Below are positions 10,451 through 22,711 of a stretch of 64,000 nt of DNA, in pieces (position 1 is the stretch's first letter; each line of letters opens with the position of its first letter). The translations under genes were made by a program, and so were the position numbers. A model generated the notes under the pieces. That model was not told the DNA's origin. It searched no databases and was given only the letters and a program-made list of their open reading frames with translations. The stretch spans positions 10,146,193 to 10,210,192 of the forward strand of contig OZ017768.1 in NCBI GenBank assembly GCA_963969345.1, read 5' to 3'. The DNA comes from Turbatrix aceti. Taxonomy: Eukaryota; Nematoda; Chromadorea; Rhabditida; Panagrolaimidae.

Positions 10451-11631
10451 TCATTCTTCAGACCCGTCTAAAATGTATGAAGTAAACCACCAGCTTTCAA
10501 TGAATGCCATTGCGTAAAACAAAGACACAAATATACTCATGGGGATCGCTTCAATGAAACACAAGACCTTCGAATTTTTCAGTATCCGCCTGAGAGTTGA
10601 AAACACAGGATGCATTGTCAGTTTTGAAAACAATAATCCCAGCCGTTGTGATTTGAACAGTTTGTGTCTCCAAGAATCGAAAATAATAAAGGGGAGAATC
10701 AGTATTGGCATCAGAGATTCTCTTAATCTGTCCAGACACACGTCAATTATTTTAGTTTCGAACAAATCAAACGAATCTTTGTAATAGCGTGACAAAATGT
10801 TTAATACTGAATGGGTAAGAAAAAATATTGAAAACACAGTTGTTAGAATCAAAAGTTTGTTTTCAGCTCTTCGTTGTTCTATCGAAACGCTGAAGTCATT
10901 TACAGTGCTATGACGAAGACGACTGTAAAGTCCGGCTGTTAGGCACAGACATGTTGCCACAACCGTTGAAATGACAATGATAATTGTAAATGTATTATTG
11001 AAATAATTTACTGTATTTTTGTCTTCAGAAAATGCCTGCGGACATTCTTGAATTTCATCGTAACAGGCAAATAAATCACGCGCAGGAATCCATAACAACA
11101 ACGGAGATAGTATGCAGAAGGCAATGCACCCGGTTGTCGTATATTTGTTGAATATTTTGTTTACCTTTCGCCACTGAACTATGCCTAAAATGAATATTTT
11201 TGTTGTCGTCATCAATAAAATGACATACTGGCAAACTTGTTATAAGACAATACCAAATTCAAAGCCGCAGTTGACAACTTGGTTGCTCCAACACACAATC
11301 CTGTTATCAGAGGTACCTCGTCCTCTGTTATTGCCACCGCAATCAAATATAAAATATCGAGAAATGTTTTGAAAATACAACCGGATATCAATATGACAAA
11401 AAAAGGGGCTCTGAATAAAGTATTTTTGGATGACATAGCTTTGAGCATGAAAACAATGAAAAAGAGGTAGACAATAATATTGTGAACTCTAATGAAGAAT
11501 TGCAAAAAGTAAACGTAAGTAAGTATAACAAATTTATTACGGTCATCAGACAACAAATTTGACAAATATATGTCATCCTGATCAGTGCTAGTTGTTGCAT
11601 TAATTTCCGGATAATAGTAAGAATTGTTCAT
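10451..11631 (-). CDS. Serpentine chemoreceptor (7TM), complete
   Basis: Two exons, 11631-11229 and 11184-10451, are separated by a 44-bp intron and give 378 residues. The N-terminus carries NxS/T sites, then seven hydrophobic segments follow (TM1 from about residue 35; a Trp-rich final segment ESWWFTSY near the C-terminus). The paralogue at 57692-58968 shares the intron position and many residues (RNKF at the start of TM1, VFMLKAM, KFAS/GI(V/I)QW, EQRRAENKLLI). Such lineage-expanded receptors detect environmental chemicals at sensory cilia; the fold suggests an Srg-like superfamily but I cannot assign the class. Its 3' end is convergent with defensin copy 3, and its 3' half is what was carried into the palindrome. 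Confidence 0.75.
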
Positions 11632-12411
11632 GCTTTAGACTGTAAATACAGAATTTGGCAACATCAAGTACGATATGACAGAATGTGAGATTTATTTATA
11701 AATTCATTTGTTTTGCAAAAAAATGTGCTTACAAATACAAAACAGGTGTTAGAAACTAATTTAATCTTGACTAAAGGGATCAAATGTTCTCAATATTAAA
11801 CAGCATCAGACAAAAACACTGCACAAACAGCTGATATAACCTTAAGAAATCTCTCGATGGCGGCTTTTGATACCGAAAGACATTGCAATATAAATACAAT
11901 TGTTTTGTATGAAAAACACCAAAAAAGCGTGCAGACAACAGATGTTCATAAATACATGATTGAATCTTGATCTTGACCAATAAGGCCAAAGGTTGTAATT
12001 TGTTTTCCTATCATGTATGTTTTTGCAAAAACAGATGACAATATTGGCATATGAAACATGTTTCGGTGACTCGCCAAATGCCAGCTTGCGATAAGACCAA
12101 AAATAATACGTAGTTTTAACTTATTGGGGTTTCCGATCGACATTTAACACAACACGTGAAGTGTCTACACCATTCAGTGAATAGTTAGGCTCAGGCATGT
12201 CAAAAATCGGGGGCCGGCCCCGGGGGCCGCGGCCCCCAGGATTTGTAGCGCAAGTCACAACAGCATTTTTTATTATAGAAAAAAATCATCCGCTTGCAAA
12301 AAAACACAAATGATTTCCACAAATAAAAAATATTTTATACATTATTTATCCCGTCTTAATAAGATAATTAATAACAAAAACAAACAATTACAAAGAAACT
12401 TTTAGGATCAA
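11632..12411. other. Intergenic region, no gene
   Basis: AT-rich, with no supported coding region. It contains a GC-rich block at 12192-12240, annotated separately. Most of this interval is missing from the palindrome, where chemoreceptor and coiled-coil gene fragments are joined directly. Confidence 0.6.
12192..12240 (+). mobile_element. GC-rich hAT-like element terminus
   Basis: Begins CAGGCATGTCAAA and continues into GGGGGCCGGCCCC and the perfect palindrome GGGGGCCGCGGCCCCC. A CAGG..TGTCAAA start followed by GCGGCCC-type repeats is typical of ends of several hAT-family transposons. No matching opposite end or target duplication was found, so it is at best a remnant. Confidence 0.35.
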
Positions 12412-13368
12412 CTATTCCATGTATTCTGGAGCATTGAAAAATGTGCCATTCGCCGACTCCATAAATCCAGGAGCGGTCGACAAAATTGGCATTCTCGGTT
12501 GCGTGAAACTCGACGAGCTGGGGAAAACAGTACAAATCGGTGGCATCGGTTCCGGAGGTTGTGAGATCGGAATTGTCACCGCCTGAGAGGTCATCGATTC
12601 TGACGGGCTGGGAGGGGTATCATCCATGGGCTCAGAATCAGGTGCCGGTGCATCGGGGAAAGCCTCGTCAGTTGCCGTCGTCGATCCCGATCCCGTGGCT
12701 TCTGCCTGCAGCATCGCCCGCGTGGTATAAAATGTACGCAACGACGGCACTGAAAAATTTAATATCAGTTTTCATAAAAAAAGTTTAAGAGTGCCGAACT
12801 CACCAAACTCATGCCGACGAAGTTCCCGATAGATGCGAAACGTCATGCCAGTTTTGGCGACCAGCTCAACAGCTTCCTTCGGCGTAAGAGTCTCAATCTT
12901 CTTCTCTTTGGGCGAAAAAAATTTGACAACCTCGAGAATGTCAGTTTCACCGAAAAGCTTGACTGACAGGTCCTTGAGATCTTTGAATCGTCTGCGTGCC
13001 GTTGCATGCGTCATCTGCCATGGAGGTTCGGAGAGCGCAGTGCTTCCATTCTGGGACGGAGTGCAGAGGGCGAAAGTGGAAGTAGAAACCTTGGCCGGGG
13101 TTTTTATGTTAGCCTGGCACCGCTTGTCAGCCATTCGGACGGGTTCCGTGTTCGTGGTGACACATCTCCGCGCCGGCAGGCGAATAGGATCAGTCATGAT
13201 GCTGGCTTCGACCTTGACAGGAGGCACGGGCAAGTCCTCCTTCTTGGGAATCTGCTTCTTCAGACGTCCGATCGTCATACGAAGATTCTTGATCTGAGCA
13301 GACATCTTCTTGCGTTCCAGTTGAAGCTTCATTATGGTTTGACAATGACGACCCGAAGACGACGCCAT
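12412..13368 (-). CDS. Uncharacterised coiled-coil / Pro-Ser-rich protein
   Basis: Two exons, 13368-12804 and 12749-12412, give 300 residues. Residues about 10-45 are a Lys/Leu-rich heptad-like stretch (QTIMKLQLERKK...IGRLKKQI), probably a coiled coil. A basic/Thr-rich middle follows. Residues about 130-190 form a compact region with DILEVVKFFSP and TPKEAVELVAKTG, possibly a small helical domain. The last 110 residues are rich in Pro, Ser, Asp and Met and look disordered. I do not recognise the family. A partial copy lies in the palindrome spacer. Confidence 0.65.
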
Positions 13369-13794
13369 TTTGTAGCGAGAATAGGATTCAACAGGAGGTG
13401 GCAAATACTCGTAGACAAACAAAAAGCGGTCAAATCGCGTCGAAAAGTGTGGAAAAAAGTCGCTGTTTTTGTTCTGTTTGGGTCCACGAGTGCGTGCGCA
13501 AGTTGCACGCAAGCTGCTGCGGGCTCGCATGTTGCGCGCATAAATGTGCTTTTTGGGAATTTTTAGCTTGCCTAAAAAACCGTCTTTTTTTTTATTTTTG
13601 ACGTTCCATTTTATTAGCAAGTTAAAATTCCAGCCTTCTCACATCAGGCACCTTCATGATTACGAGTGAAAGGCTTCGAATTTTTTCCTTCATTTTCAGT
13701 TTTTTTTTCGTCTCCGTTTGGCTTTCCATGATAAACAACAGTTTATAAATTTTTTTTAAAAACCGGATAAGTTTACAACGAAAAAGGATAACAT
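13369..13794. other. Intergenic, no gene
   Basis: Short region between the 5' end of the coiled-coil gene and the 3' end of the M13 peptidase. No coding evidence; it holds the putative promoter of the coiled-coil gene. Confidence 0.5.
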
Positions 13795-15942
13795 TTAGTT
13801 GGACCATACTTTGCAGCGATCTGTTTCGGCCGGAAACATCGGTGATCCTCGGCGACATTTGAAGTCTTTACCAAAGTCTGGGATGTTTTTGACAACCTGG
13901 TTCACACGACACTTATTCGGCGCGTGCACGTCAATGGTATATTCAAAATCATCGTCTTTGTTTGCAGTGCAAAAAGATTGAGCACTACTAATCCAAAAGA
14001 TTTGGTTTAGAGTAAAGTTCGAAATCGGGGAAATCGTTTGACTGTTTTCCATTCCATGCTTAAGATACGCCTTGTAAGCGGCTATTAGACCACCAATATC
14101 GGCAATGTTCTCAGCCAACGTGCGTTTACCATCTGTACATAAATGTTTGCTGCCTTCGGACGGGCAACATTGTTCGCTGTACTGTCGTTCCACGCACGCA
14201 GCCATGGCGTTGTATTCAGCAGTCACGTTCGGCGAGAGAATGCTTATGCATTTATGCTCACCACAATTCCGTTTTCCGTTTTTGTCAAATATGATGCCGT
14301 GGTTATCAAAAGCATGAACCAGTTCATGGCCAATGGCACTTCCAATACCGCCGTAGTTGAAAACAGAGGGTAAAATGATGTTGTAATAAAACGATGTGAT
14401 CAATCCTTAATTATAATATTTTTTTAAAGTTGTTACGTTTTCTTTACAAACCTAACGGAATGATCATTTGATTCTTAAAAAGCCCATAGTAAGCGTTCAC
14501 AACTGCAACAGGGAGGGTATTTGCAGACGCGTTGTAATACCGGAACATTTTTAATTTGTAGGTCTTTTGCTTTGCTTCAAGCAGCGCCTGTTTGATGTCA
14601 AAATAGTCAGACATGTTTAGAATGCTACTGTACAGCTCGTGATGACGGTCTATTTCGGATGTGTCGTTGAAATCATACCACGAAGGATATCCGATGTTCA
14701 GGCTTACTTGTTCTTCTAAAAAAGTGATCATGTTCAACAGTTTCTTACATGATAACGTACTTTTTTCAATAATAGTTTTTCGTGACTCTTCATCGACCCA
14801 TTCAAGATCCAAAATCGTGTCCACAAAGGAATCCAGTACGTGCTGCGTAATATTGCGAACGTCGGATAGAAGTTCCTTCCGATTGAGCGTGTTGTTGGCG
14901 TAAATATATCCTGCAGCATGGGGCATGACTTCTGGGAGAAAATCTAATAAGCAGTCAGCATTCGAATTGTTTTTCGATTCCAGAAATTCGTCATTAGCGT
15001 GAATATATGCGATACCGAGAGCGTCTGCAACCGTGCTAGGATCTATATTACCTGTTTCGATGTTCAAGTTTAGTGCTTCGAAGTACGATATCAGATCTAG
15101 TAAAATAGAATCACTTTGTTTTAATGGAGTTCCTTGACCACGAAAGAAACTTTCAAAATCAATGCTCGGATATGTGGTTTTTAGTTCGGTAGTATTGTAC
15201 GACGCAGTTAAGTAGTTGTCAGGCACTTCTATGACTTTTTCGAACGAAAGAGCATGTTTTTTGAGAATTTTGATACGATCTACATATTTTTTAATTCCGT
15301 GATCAATTAATTTTTCGGGCAATTGTTTTTTGAAATGTATGTTAGAATATTTTAATACGATATCGGATTTTATCCTGATGTCAAAAAACTGAAATATCAT
15401 CTTGAAAAATTATTTAAAATAAAAAATTATATTTCACATACCGATGATAACTGATATTTGATTTTGTGCGGCTCAATATTAGCATATGAATCAAATAGCA
15501 CATTGATTCCGTATTTGGCATGGAATTTTCCCAAAAGATAGAAAACTTCGCTCCATGTTTTGTTCCAGCCAGGAGTTAACATCGGTAGTCCCCCAAGGTC
15601 TGAAACGAGAACTTCATTGACTCGATGAAATTTAGATGATTGATTTCCGCGACACTGGTAAAACGCCCTTTTGAATATTTGGTCAGTTACGGAGAGTGTT
15701 TCAATGTCTTGACTTCTTTGGAAGTATTTGAGAATTTCCGAAGCTATTGAGATTGTGCTGATGAAGGCAGGTTCAGAGTTGTTGTAAGACCCACAAGCAA
15801 ATTCGTAGAAATCATCACAGGGATCGACGGATAAGTTCATGCTGAAATTAAGCATTTCAGCCGCATTCGTGAAATCGTCGCTGTCTACGCTGCTGACAAA
15901 AAATACAACATAAGAAAATGCCAATGCCAATACCGTGAACAT
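13795..15942 (-). CDS. M13 zinc metallopeptidase (neprilysin-like), secreted
   Basis: Three exons, 15942-15442, 15388-14452 and 14405-13795, give 682 residues. Residues 1-20 are a signal peptide rather than the usual type II membrane anchor, so this family member is probably secreted. Visible M13 signatures in order: DPCDDFYEFACG near the N-terminus; VVNAYYG (substrate backbone binding); IGHELVHAFD (HExxH zinc site with catalytic Glu); ENIADIGG (third zinc ligand); HAPNKCRVN; and the C-terminal CKVWSN. All catalytic residues are present, so it should cleave extracellular peptides. I chose the ATG at 15942; an in-frame TTG two codons earlier was ignored. Confidence 0.92.
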
Positions 15943-16789
15943 CGTCAATGGTTTTCAGTGTGATGCTCTTTTTGCCTATTGCCAGTTTATATTTATACCG
16001 CTTTCAATGGTTGATAATTTTTGTTGCACAAGCTTTTTTTTTTAATTCCGGGAGGTTGTTTATAATGTGACGCACAACAGTTTAGATTTTTTTATTTTTT
16101 TTGCGTAGGTCACCGCATTCTCAGTTGTTCTGCTTCATATTATCAACCACACAACATAAGCAGTTGAGATCTACGGGGGCGTCAGTATCAGAATTCGTGC
16201 GTTTAACAGGTTTAGTGACACTGCTCCTATTTGACAAGTTTATGCAGCGTTTTCTATTTTGTCAACTGAATCCGATTTTAACAGACACTCTGCGAGCCGA
16301 TTTAGGACCAAGGTGGGGAGAAGGACACAGCATTTTGACACTTTCAACTGTTTTGAGTCAGAGTTGCAGGCCTTCGGGGGAAAGGTCCAAAGCCGCGATA
16401 TTTTATTTTATAATAATAAGAACTTATCTTAAAGTACCATGTCAAGGAAATAAAGAAATGAAAGAAAATAGTAGAAGTAGTATAATACATTTTAATGTGT
16501 AAATAACGTGTAAATAAATTCGGTCAAGTAAAAATTTGTGTACAGCTTGAACTAATAAATGAATTGCATAAGGATTCAGAAAGGGCAGCTTTCATGTATA
16601 ATCACATTGATTATGGAAACCGTAAGGCGTGTGTACATTTGAGAAGCATTTGATGGTAGCGTTGAATGAAGTCAAACTTGGAAGAAATCGGTAGAAAAAA
16701 GTTGTATAAAATAAAAGTTATAACAATCATTTTGAAAACGTTTATTGAAACAAATATCTATGTAAGTAAGCACCCAAAAATTACTGCAT
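15943..16789. other. Intergenic, no gene
   Basis: AT-rich sequence upstream of the M13 peptidase. No supported coding region or RNA gene. Confidence 0.5.
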
Positions 16790-17340
16790 TTGTCGCATCC
16801 TACCGAACGCGAGCTCTATCGCGCTCCTCGCTCGACCGTTCACACCCTCTCCGAGCTCGTTAGGCGCCCTATCGAGTGGGAAAGCTGCCTTATATCGTTT
16901 CCAAATTTGAATACACGATTACCGGGATAGAGTAGACTGTCTCCTCCCCCTGGTTGTGTGTCCATAAAGGGTCAGTCGAAGACTGACCGTGCTGTTCGTG
17001 TTTGAGATTGAGTTTGAGTTTACAAGTCAGTTGTTGTTATTGTTCCCATCGAATAAACTTGTGTGGTCAACTCTCAACTCGCTCTATTTCTTCGGCCTAC
17101 ATCGGGTTAGGCGAAGCAATTTAATCATCCCTCGTCGACGGCAAGGCCTTTGAGCTACCCGCTTCGAGGCTCCCTGAACGGAAGAGCCCGTGAGCCACCG
17201 TTCATTGAAGCCGTCCATCGCTCCCGGCAAGGCTTCAGAGTCGACCGGTGAAGCATTCATCCGTCCGGCAGCGTGTGAGCACCGCGACCCCATCTTCTCC
17301 TGTCCAGTAGGCGGTCGGCGCTGCGACAGCATTACTTGAG
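16790..17340. repeat. GC-rich LTR-like sequence, uncertain
   Basis: An island of higher GC content. It holds a TATA-like CTTATATCG (about 16890), an 8-bp-stem hairpin GGTCAGTC-GAA-GACTGACC (16970-16988), an AATAAA near 17053, and a TGT...ACA span (about 16790-17098) followed by GC-rich DNA. These features suit a solo LTR plus leader, but no primer binding site, second LTR or polymerase reading frame is visible. Confidence 0.3.
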
Positions 17341-17526
17341 TATTTATATGTAGCTGTCTGGCACACATAAACCTGAGAAACACCTGCACGTATGTAGTGA
17401 GGTTAACTTTTATTTCCAAAAAATGCACTTTATTACACTTTCGACATCAAACATTTGTTAAAGAAATCAGAAGGATAAAAAACATAATTTTTTTTATTTA
17501 AAGAGTGACTTGAAATGCCTCTTTAC

Positions 17527-20500
17527 CTACACAGTAGGTAAAGGCGTACTACTCCGATACGCATTATACATAGACTTGCTTTCTGGGATCACATCCAAAA
17601 TAAGAGTATTTTTTACCGGTTCACTAGAAATTATTGTTGATACTTCACCTTTTTTTATTTTGCGTAGCACCCAGTACGTCTCCATGACACCTTTTCCCTT
17701 GATGATAACGTCTCCTCGAAGTTCTGTGATAAAACCTCCATTTTTTGCAAGCAGTTCGTTTGTTGCTGACGAAATTTGAATCTTGCCAGCTGAACATTGA
17801 AATCAGTTAACACAATGTACAAAAAAGACACTCACGTTTTCCATTGCTTTCCATCCGAGACGCGGTATTTACAGTATCACCGAACAGACAATACCTAGGC
17901 ATGGTGAGTCCTACCACGGCGGCCGTCACGGGACCGGAATGAGCACCGATACGGATTTCCACCCTTTCATCAGGTAAGTGGGAAATTCTAAACTGTCGAA
18001 GTTTTTCCATGAGGGTCAGAGACATGTTAGCGATGACTGAAGCGTGGCTGATGCCGTTGCGGTGAGGCAGCCCGGACACGCAAAGGTAGCCGTCACCGAT
18101 GGTTTCCACTTTGTAAACGTCGTACTCTTCAATAGTGGTGTCGAAAAGGGAATAGATGTCATTGAGCAGTTGTACAACTTGCAGTGGTGAACATTTATTG
18201 GCGAGAGGGGTGAACTGGACAACGTCGGAGAAAAATACCGTAACACTTTCAAAGCTTTCTGGTTGAACTGGTTTTCCAACTTTTAGGTTGTCGACTACCT
18301 GTCTACAAAATTTTAAGGTGATATAAGTGATTTAAAAAAAACTAACTTAGGAAGCATGCGATAAAGCAGCGAATCTGATTTCTTTTTTTCGTCAGTTAGT
18401 TCCGCAGTTCGAAGTTCAACATCGGTAACTAGGGTGTCCGCGTAGGATTCTACAATTGCGAAAATGTGGTCCATAAGACTTTCTACTCTGAAAAAAAATT
18501 ATAAAACATTTTTTAATTTAATTGTTTTAAAAAACAGTATGTGGTTTACTTTGAACCATTATTCGTCAAAATTGTCAAAATATTTTGAAGTTTAGGACGT
18601 AACTTTGTAGACACGTTAAAACAATCCTTAATCATGTCCATAATGTCAGGAGACATGTCAGGGATATGAACGGTAGATAAGTCCGGTTTAGGGGCAGATG
18701 AACCTCCTCGCTTGATACGGTATAACAATTCTAAAAATACATATCAATAAAACCAATAAAAATTAAAATTAATGGTTTACCATCCAAAGCTTCCGAATCG
18801 TTATCAATTTGGAACGGCGGTTGTTTTGTCAATACTTCCGAACAAACAATCCCAAAACTGTAAACATCAGACTGCTCATTAGGCGGCAACGTTGGATCCC
18901 GGATCATTTCCGGTGCTCTCCACAAAAGTTCTTGTCGAGACACTTTTTCATTTCTGAAAAATTCATGCAGTCCGTATTCGGTAAGTTTGACAGTCCATCG
19001 ATCGTCGACAATGCATGTTTTGGAGGTCAGTCTACCGTGACCCTTGCAGATACTAACTTTTGACAAAAACAAAAGTCCTGAGACCATGTCTTTGGCAATG
19101 GATTGAAGAAAGAAGGCATCCATAGGGTACTTTTCCAAACTGATGATGTCATGAAGACTTCCTCGGCTGCAGTAACGATAGAGCGCATAGGCAATTGGGC
19201 CATCGGAAGAGAATCCAATGAAACGACAGATATTATCCGCGCTGAGCTGAACAAGCTTACGCAGCTCGGATGTTTGAATTTTGTTTATTTCGGGTCGAAC
19301 TTCAAATTTCCTTGCTGCCACAGGATCACTTTTGTAATAAAAATATGAATAGTGCGTTCCTTCCGTCATGCTTAACATTGTGACGTGGGTCGAATCCGAA
19401 AAGTTTGACTTCAGAGAATTCTTACTGCTGAAGGATTTCTGCTTTGCTGGCTCAACAAGTTCAACAAAGGAAATTTGCCAGAGGGAGTCAAGCTTTGCTT
19501 TTTCTACTTTCTTGACACTAAAATTAAATATTTAGTTTTGGAAATTAGAAGTTCAAGTTTCGAGGATATTTTAATATTGATCACAAGATTTGATGGGTTT
19601 TGATAAAATGTCAGAAAAGTCTGACGTTATCATAAAAAAGTGTCCTAACAATGAGACACGTTTAAAAGTGTCCAAAGTATCAAATTTTTTTCAGAAATCA
19701 CGATGCCTTCTATCATCAAAGTACAATCTTGTTTTCATCAATGAGCAGTCAACTCACTGGAAGCCATAAATGACTATAATCGCTAATCCGAGCAACAAGC
19801 ACCCCGCAGCGGCATAAACGTAAGGCGCAACTGCGTTCCATATGAAAATCGAACAAAAGCCCCCTCTAAATCCGCAAATTGGTGTATCAAGAGGCTGTTG
19901 TCCGCCACGTATGGCCCAAATGGAAGTTGCAGCATCCGTGTAGTTCTGAATAATGTTGGGTACATTGTCGTTATAATCGATAGTGAGGTAAGCCTGAACA
20001 AGGCCGTCGCCGTCGATACCATAGAGTGTGAACTCTGCATCTCGGGTACCAAAGGCATTGATCGATATATTGCTTGTGTATCCTTCATAGGTGCCTTTCG
20101 CATTCGCGGTAAATTGTCGGCCGTCGATAAGTGCAGTGGCTGGATTCAGTTGAAGGCTTTTGTTTAGAGCGGCTGCGTAAAGGTAAACGGCATCGTAGAA
20201 AGAGTAACCGTAATCGGCGAGCTGAAACTTGTATGCCATGCTATTTTTAGAAAGTTTCAAGAATCTAACCCTGTAATTAGCCAATGTGCAATTAGGACAA
20301 TTCCAGGGTTCTTGAGTAGCACGATCGGCAAAGGCATTTAAAAATGCTTGCAATTTTGGACGCGAATTGCTGACTGTTACATCAACCTAAAAAATAAATG
20401 ATTTTGCGGTTAGATCCTACACAACTTACAAATAACGTATACTGAGCACCTTCTTTTGCATACTCGTCAAGGCCATCGAGGTTATTTCCATAATCAATGC

Positions 20501-21515
20501 CACCGGGATCACTACCATACCACAAAGGTAGACTTCCGAGCAGGGGATCTGGAACAGTGCGGAAGTAAACAAAACAAATATAAAACACTTGCAAACGAAC
20601 CTTTGTATTTATCGAATCTAAGTCGGTATGCGTAAGCCAGTTTACCTGTATCCATAAATAAGGGAACATATTCTGCATTGTTCATACCGGCATCCTTGAG
20701 TGATATAAATGCTAGTCGCTTGTCGTCATCGTTGTTGAAACACAAGACGATTACTGGAAAGTTCATTCTATTACGTTGAACTTTTTTCAAAATTGAAACT
20801 TACTTCTTGCATAATTAGAAGCCGCTAAAAATGCTTCTTTCAGTGATTCCCTAGTGACAGTTATAATTTTTTGAGAAAACGTCATAAAAAGTTTTTTTCT
20901 TCTCTGAACAGCCAATATCAATTCCTTGTTGAAAAAATCACACCTCATCTCAACATCCTCGGCCGAGTACATTGAGTATACAAACGCAAATCTTTCCCAG
21001 CCAAAGTGATTTAGTACCTGGACAACGGATTCTGCAGCCATGTTTGAAGTCTCAACGGTGGAAATTGTTGTAGGAAACTTTTCTATATCGCCGAGCAATG
21101 ACGTCGAGCACAGCCCCCAAACAACCATGGGAACGTTTCCGTATGCGGCCACCGAACCGGTCAGAACAGCTGCCTGGTTGCAGGCCGGACCTATGATAGC
21201 GTTGACCTTTTCTTGAACAATCAACTCGGAAGCGTAGCCTGCAGAGGTGATGGCACAGTCGTCGAAGCGGGTATAAAATGTGACGTTGTATTCATCCAAG
21301 AGGTGCTCTTCTCTAATACGGTCCATAGCCACGCTGACGGTTCCAATCGCATAAGGATAGCTGACGCGTTCTGCGAGAACAAATTCGACGTCAAAACCTG
21401 GAATGAGAATTCCAATTTTGACTTCTTTGGTCCGGGATGCATCTCCGAACACAGCTTGACTTTGAATCGATTTGAATAAATTAGAAAATATTAACAGTAA
21501 CAGTAAAGTAATCAT
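17527..21515 (-). CDS. Receptor-type guanylyl cyclase, gene 1
   Basis: Ten exons: 21515-20804, 20753-20601, 20548-20430, 20386-20270, 20221-19758, 19517-18781, 18730-18550, 18487-18347, 18302-17836 and 17789-17527. They sum to 1,117 residues in one frame. Layout: signal peptide (1-19), ANF-receptor-like ectodomain, one TM (about 498-520), kinase homology domain, a helical linker ([15 protein letters not shown]...RMLPK) and a catalytic cyclase domain. The kinase domain lacks the HRD and DFG motifs ([19 protein letters not shown]), so it is regulatory. The cyclase keeps both metal Asp ([16 protein letters not shown]), guanine-binding Glu and Cys (ETIGDG, YCLFGD) and NTASRMES, so it should make cGMP. 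Nematode homologues act in sensory neurons. It is head-to-head with gene 2. Confidence 0.92.
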
Positions 21516-21709
21516 TTTTGGTCACAAATAATAGATGAATTTGGAGCGACGAGTGATAAAAATATAGATGTTGTCGAGGGAAAAGCACTATGGAGCCGAC
21601 ATTCAATTGTACTTCTGCGCTAGGTTTCTGTCAATGGAAGCGCCACAGATAATAGTAATCGGGTACAAATTTACGGTTGCTTTGATTAAATGTTGGCAGC
21701 CCTGTTTAT

Positions 21710-22194
21710 ATCGCATCCAAGGCTTTGCATTCCGGTTATATAACGAAGCGGAACGGAATGACGAATAACCGGGTCGGTTATTCGGTTATTTTCATTTCCC
21801 GAAAATAACCGGGTTATGCGGCCCGGTTATTTTCCTCTATTTAAAATAACCGGGTTATACGGCGGTTATTTTCGACTTTTTTAACCGTCCCCCTAAATCA
21901 TGAACCGCATAAAAAACGTAAAATAAGCGTGCAAATTTGGACCAAAAAGGGGGACATTCGACTGAAAATAAAAAAAATGACCCGGTTATTTTCAAATTTT
22001 TATGCAACCTGTCCAAAACTGAGACGGTTATTTTCTTTGACTTTATTCTAACTTCATATCCTACCCGGTTATTTTTTGCGATATAAGCGGCCAGCAATAT
22101 TCGACCGTATAATGTCGGTTATTTTGCAAATTTGCATTTAAACGGCATTTAAGCGGCAAAAAATATAACCGGAATGCAAAGCCTTGATCGCATC
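21710..22194. mobile_element. Non-autonomous hAT-type MITE with 8-bp target duplication
   Basis: Element 21718-22186 (469 bp) has a perfect 24-bp terminal inverted repeat (CAAGGCTTTGCATTCCGG, then TTATAT). It is flanked by an exact 8-bp direct repeat ATCGCATC at 21710-21717 and 22187-22194. An 8-bp duplication and a CA..TG end point to the hAT superfamily. The interior has no ORF of note but carries many copies of GGTTATTTT / AAAATAACC, i.e. subterminal motif repeats that could bind transposase. It lies in the shared upstream region of the two guanylyl cyclase genes. Confidence 0.9.
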
Positions 22195-22711
22195 TCACTC
22201 AACACCACAAACAATTTTTGAAAAACGCGATGAAACACAAAAAATACGAAATAAAAGATGTAAACGAAAACTAAAAAAACAACGCACCAAGAATGAACGT
22301 AATACAAACTAAAACGGTCTCACAACGAAATAATGTTAACGACTCACTTTTGTGTTTTTGTTCTCTCAAATAATTTATTGTTTATACATTTGATCATCGT
22401 AGAACATTCACTTGCGTATACTATTTCATACCATTTTTGGCTTCCTTTTTTTCAACACAAAATATCATTTTTTGGCATTTCATTTTGAAATACGTCATGT
22501 TGACGTACAATCAAGCAATGTAAGCTATGTATGGTTTACTGAATATGATTTGTCAAAGAAAACGTAAATTTGTATCCGATTACTACCGACTACAGAATCC
22601 TTTCATATAAGAACGAACTGTTATTTTCTACTCCTTACGTTAGTGCCTTTCTTTGACAACATCTCTCTTTTTTTCATTTATCGCACCAATTTCATTTATT
22701 TGTGACTGAAA
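22195..22711. promoter_or_regulatory. Upstream region of guanylyl cyclase gene 2
   Basis: AT-rich DNA between the MITE and the ATG at 22712, with no gene. Together with 21516-21709 it forms the divergent promoter region of the two cyclases, separated by the inserted element. I see no convincing single motif. Confidence 0.4.

Larger units (their letters stand above)
8155..10898. repeat. Third copy of the duplicated unit, direct orientation
   Basis: Matches 160-2903 with a constant offset of 7995, so no indels. About a dozen substitutions were seen, nearly all between 9270 and 10140; the flanking coding regions encode identical proteins. The copy starts inside the F-box-like gene (no ATG) but continues past 10898 into the complete chemoreceptor, so it is truncated at the opposite end from the palindrome arms. 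Confidence 0.95.

Noticed and set aside
1..13400. CRISPR-like or tandem repeat explanation for the repeated units
   Set aside because: The repeats are gene-sized inverted and direct duplications in a eukaryotic genome, not short regularly spaced repeats.
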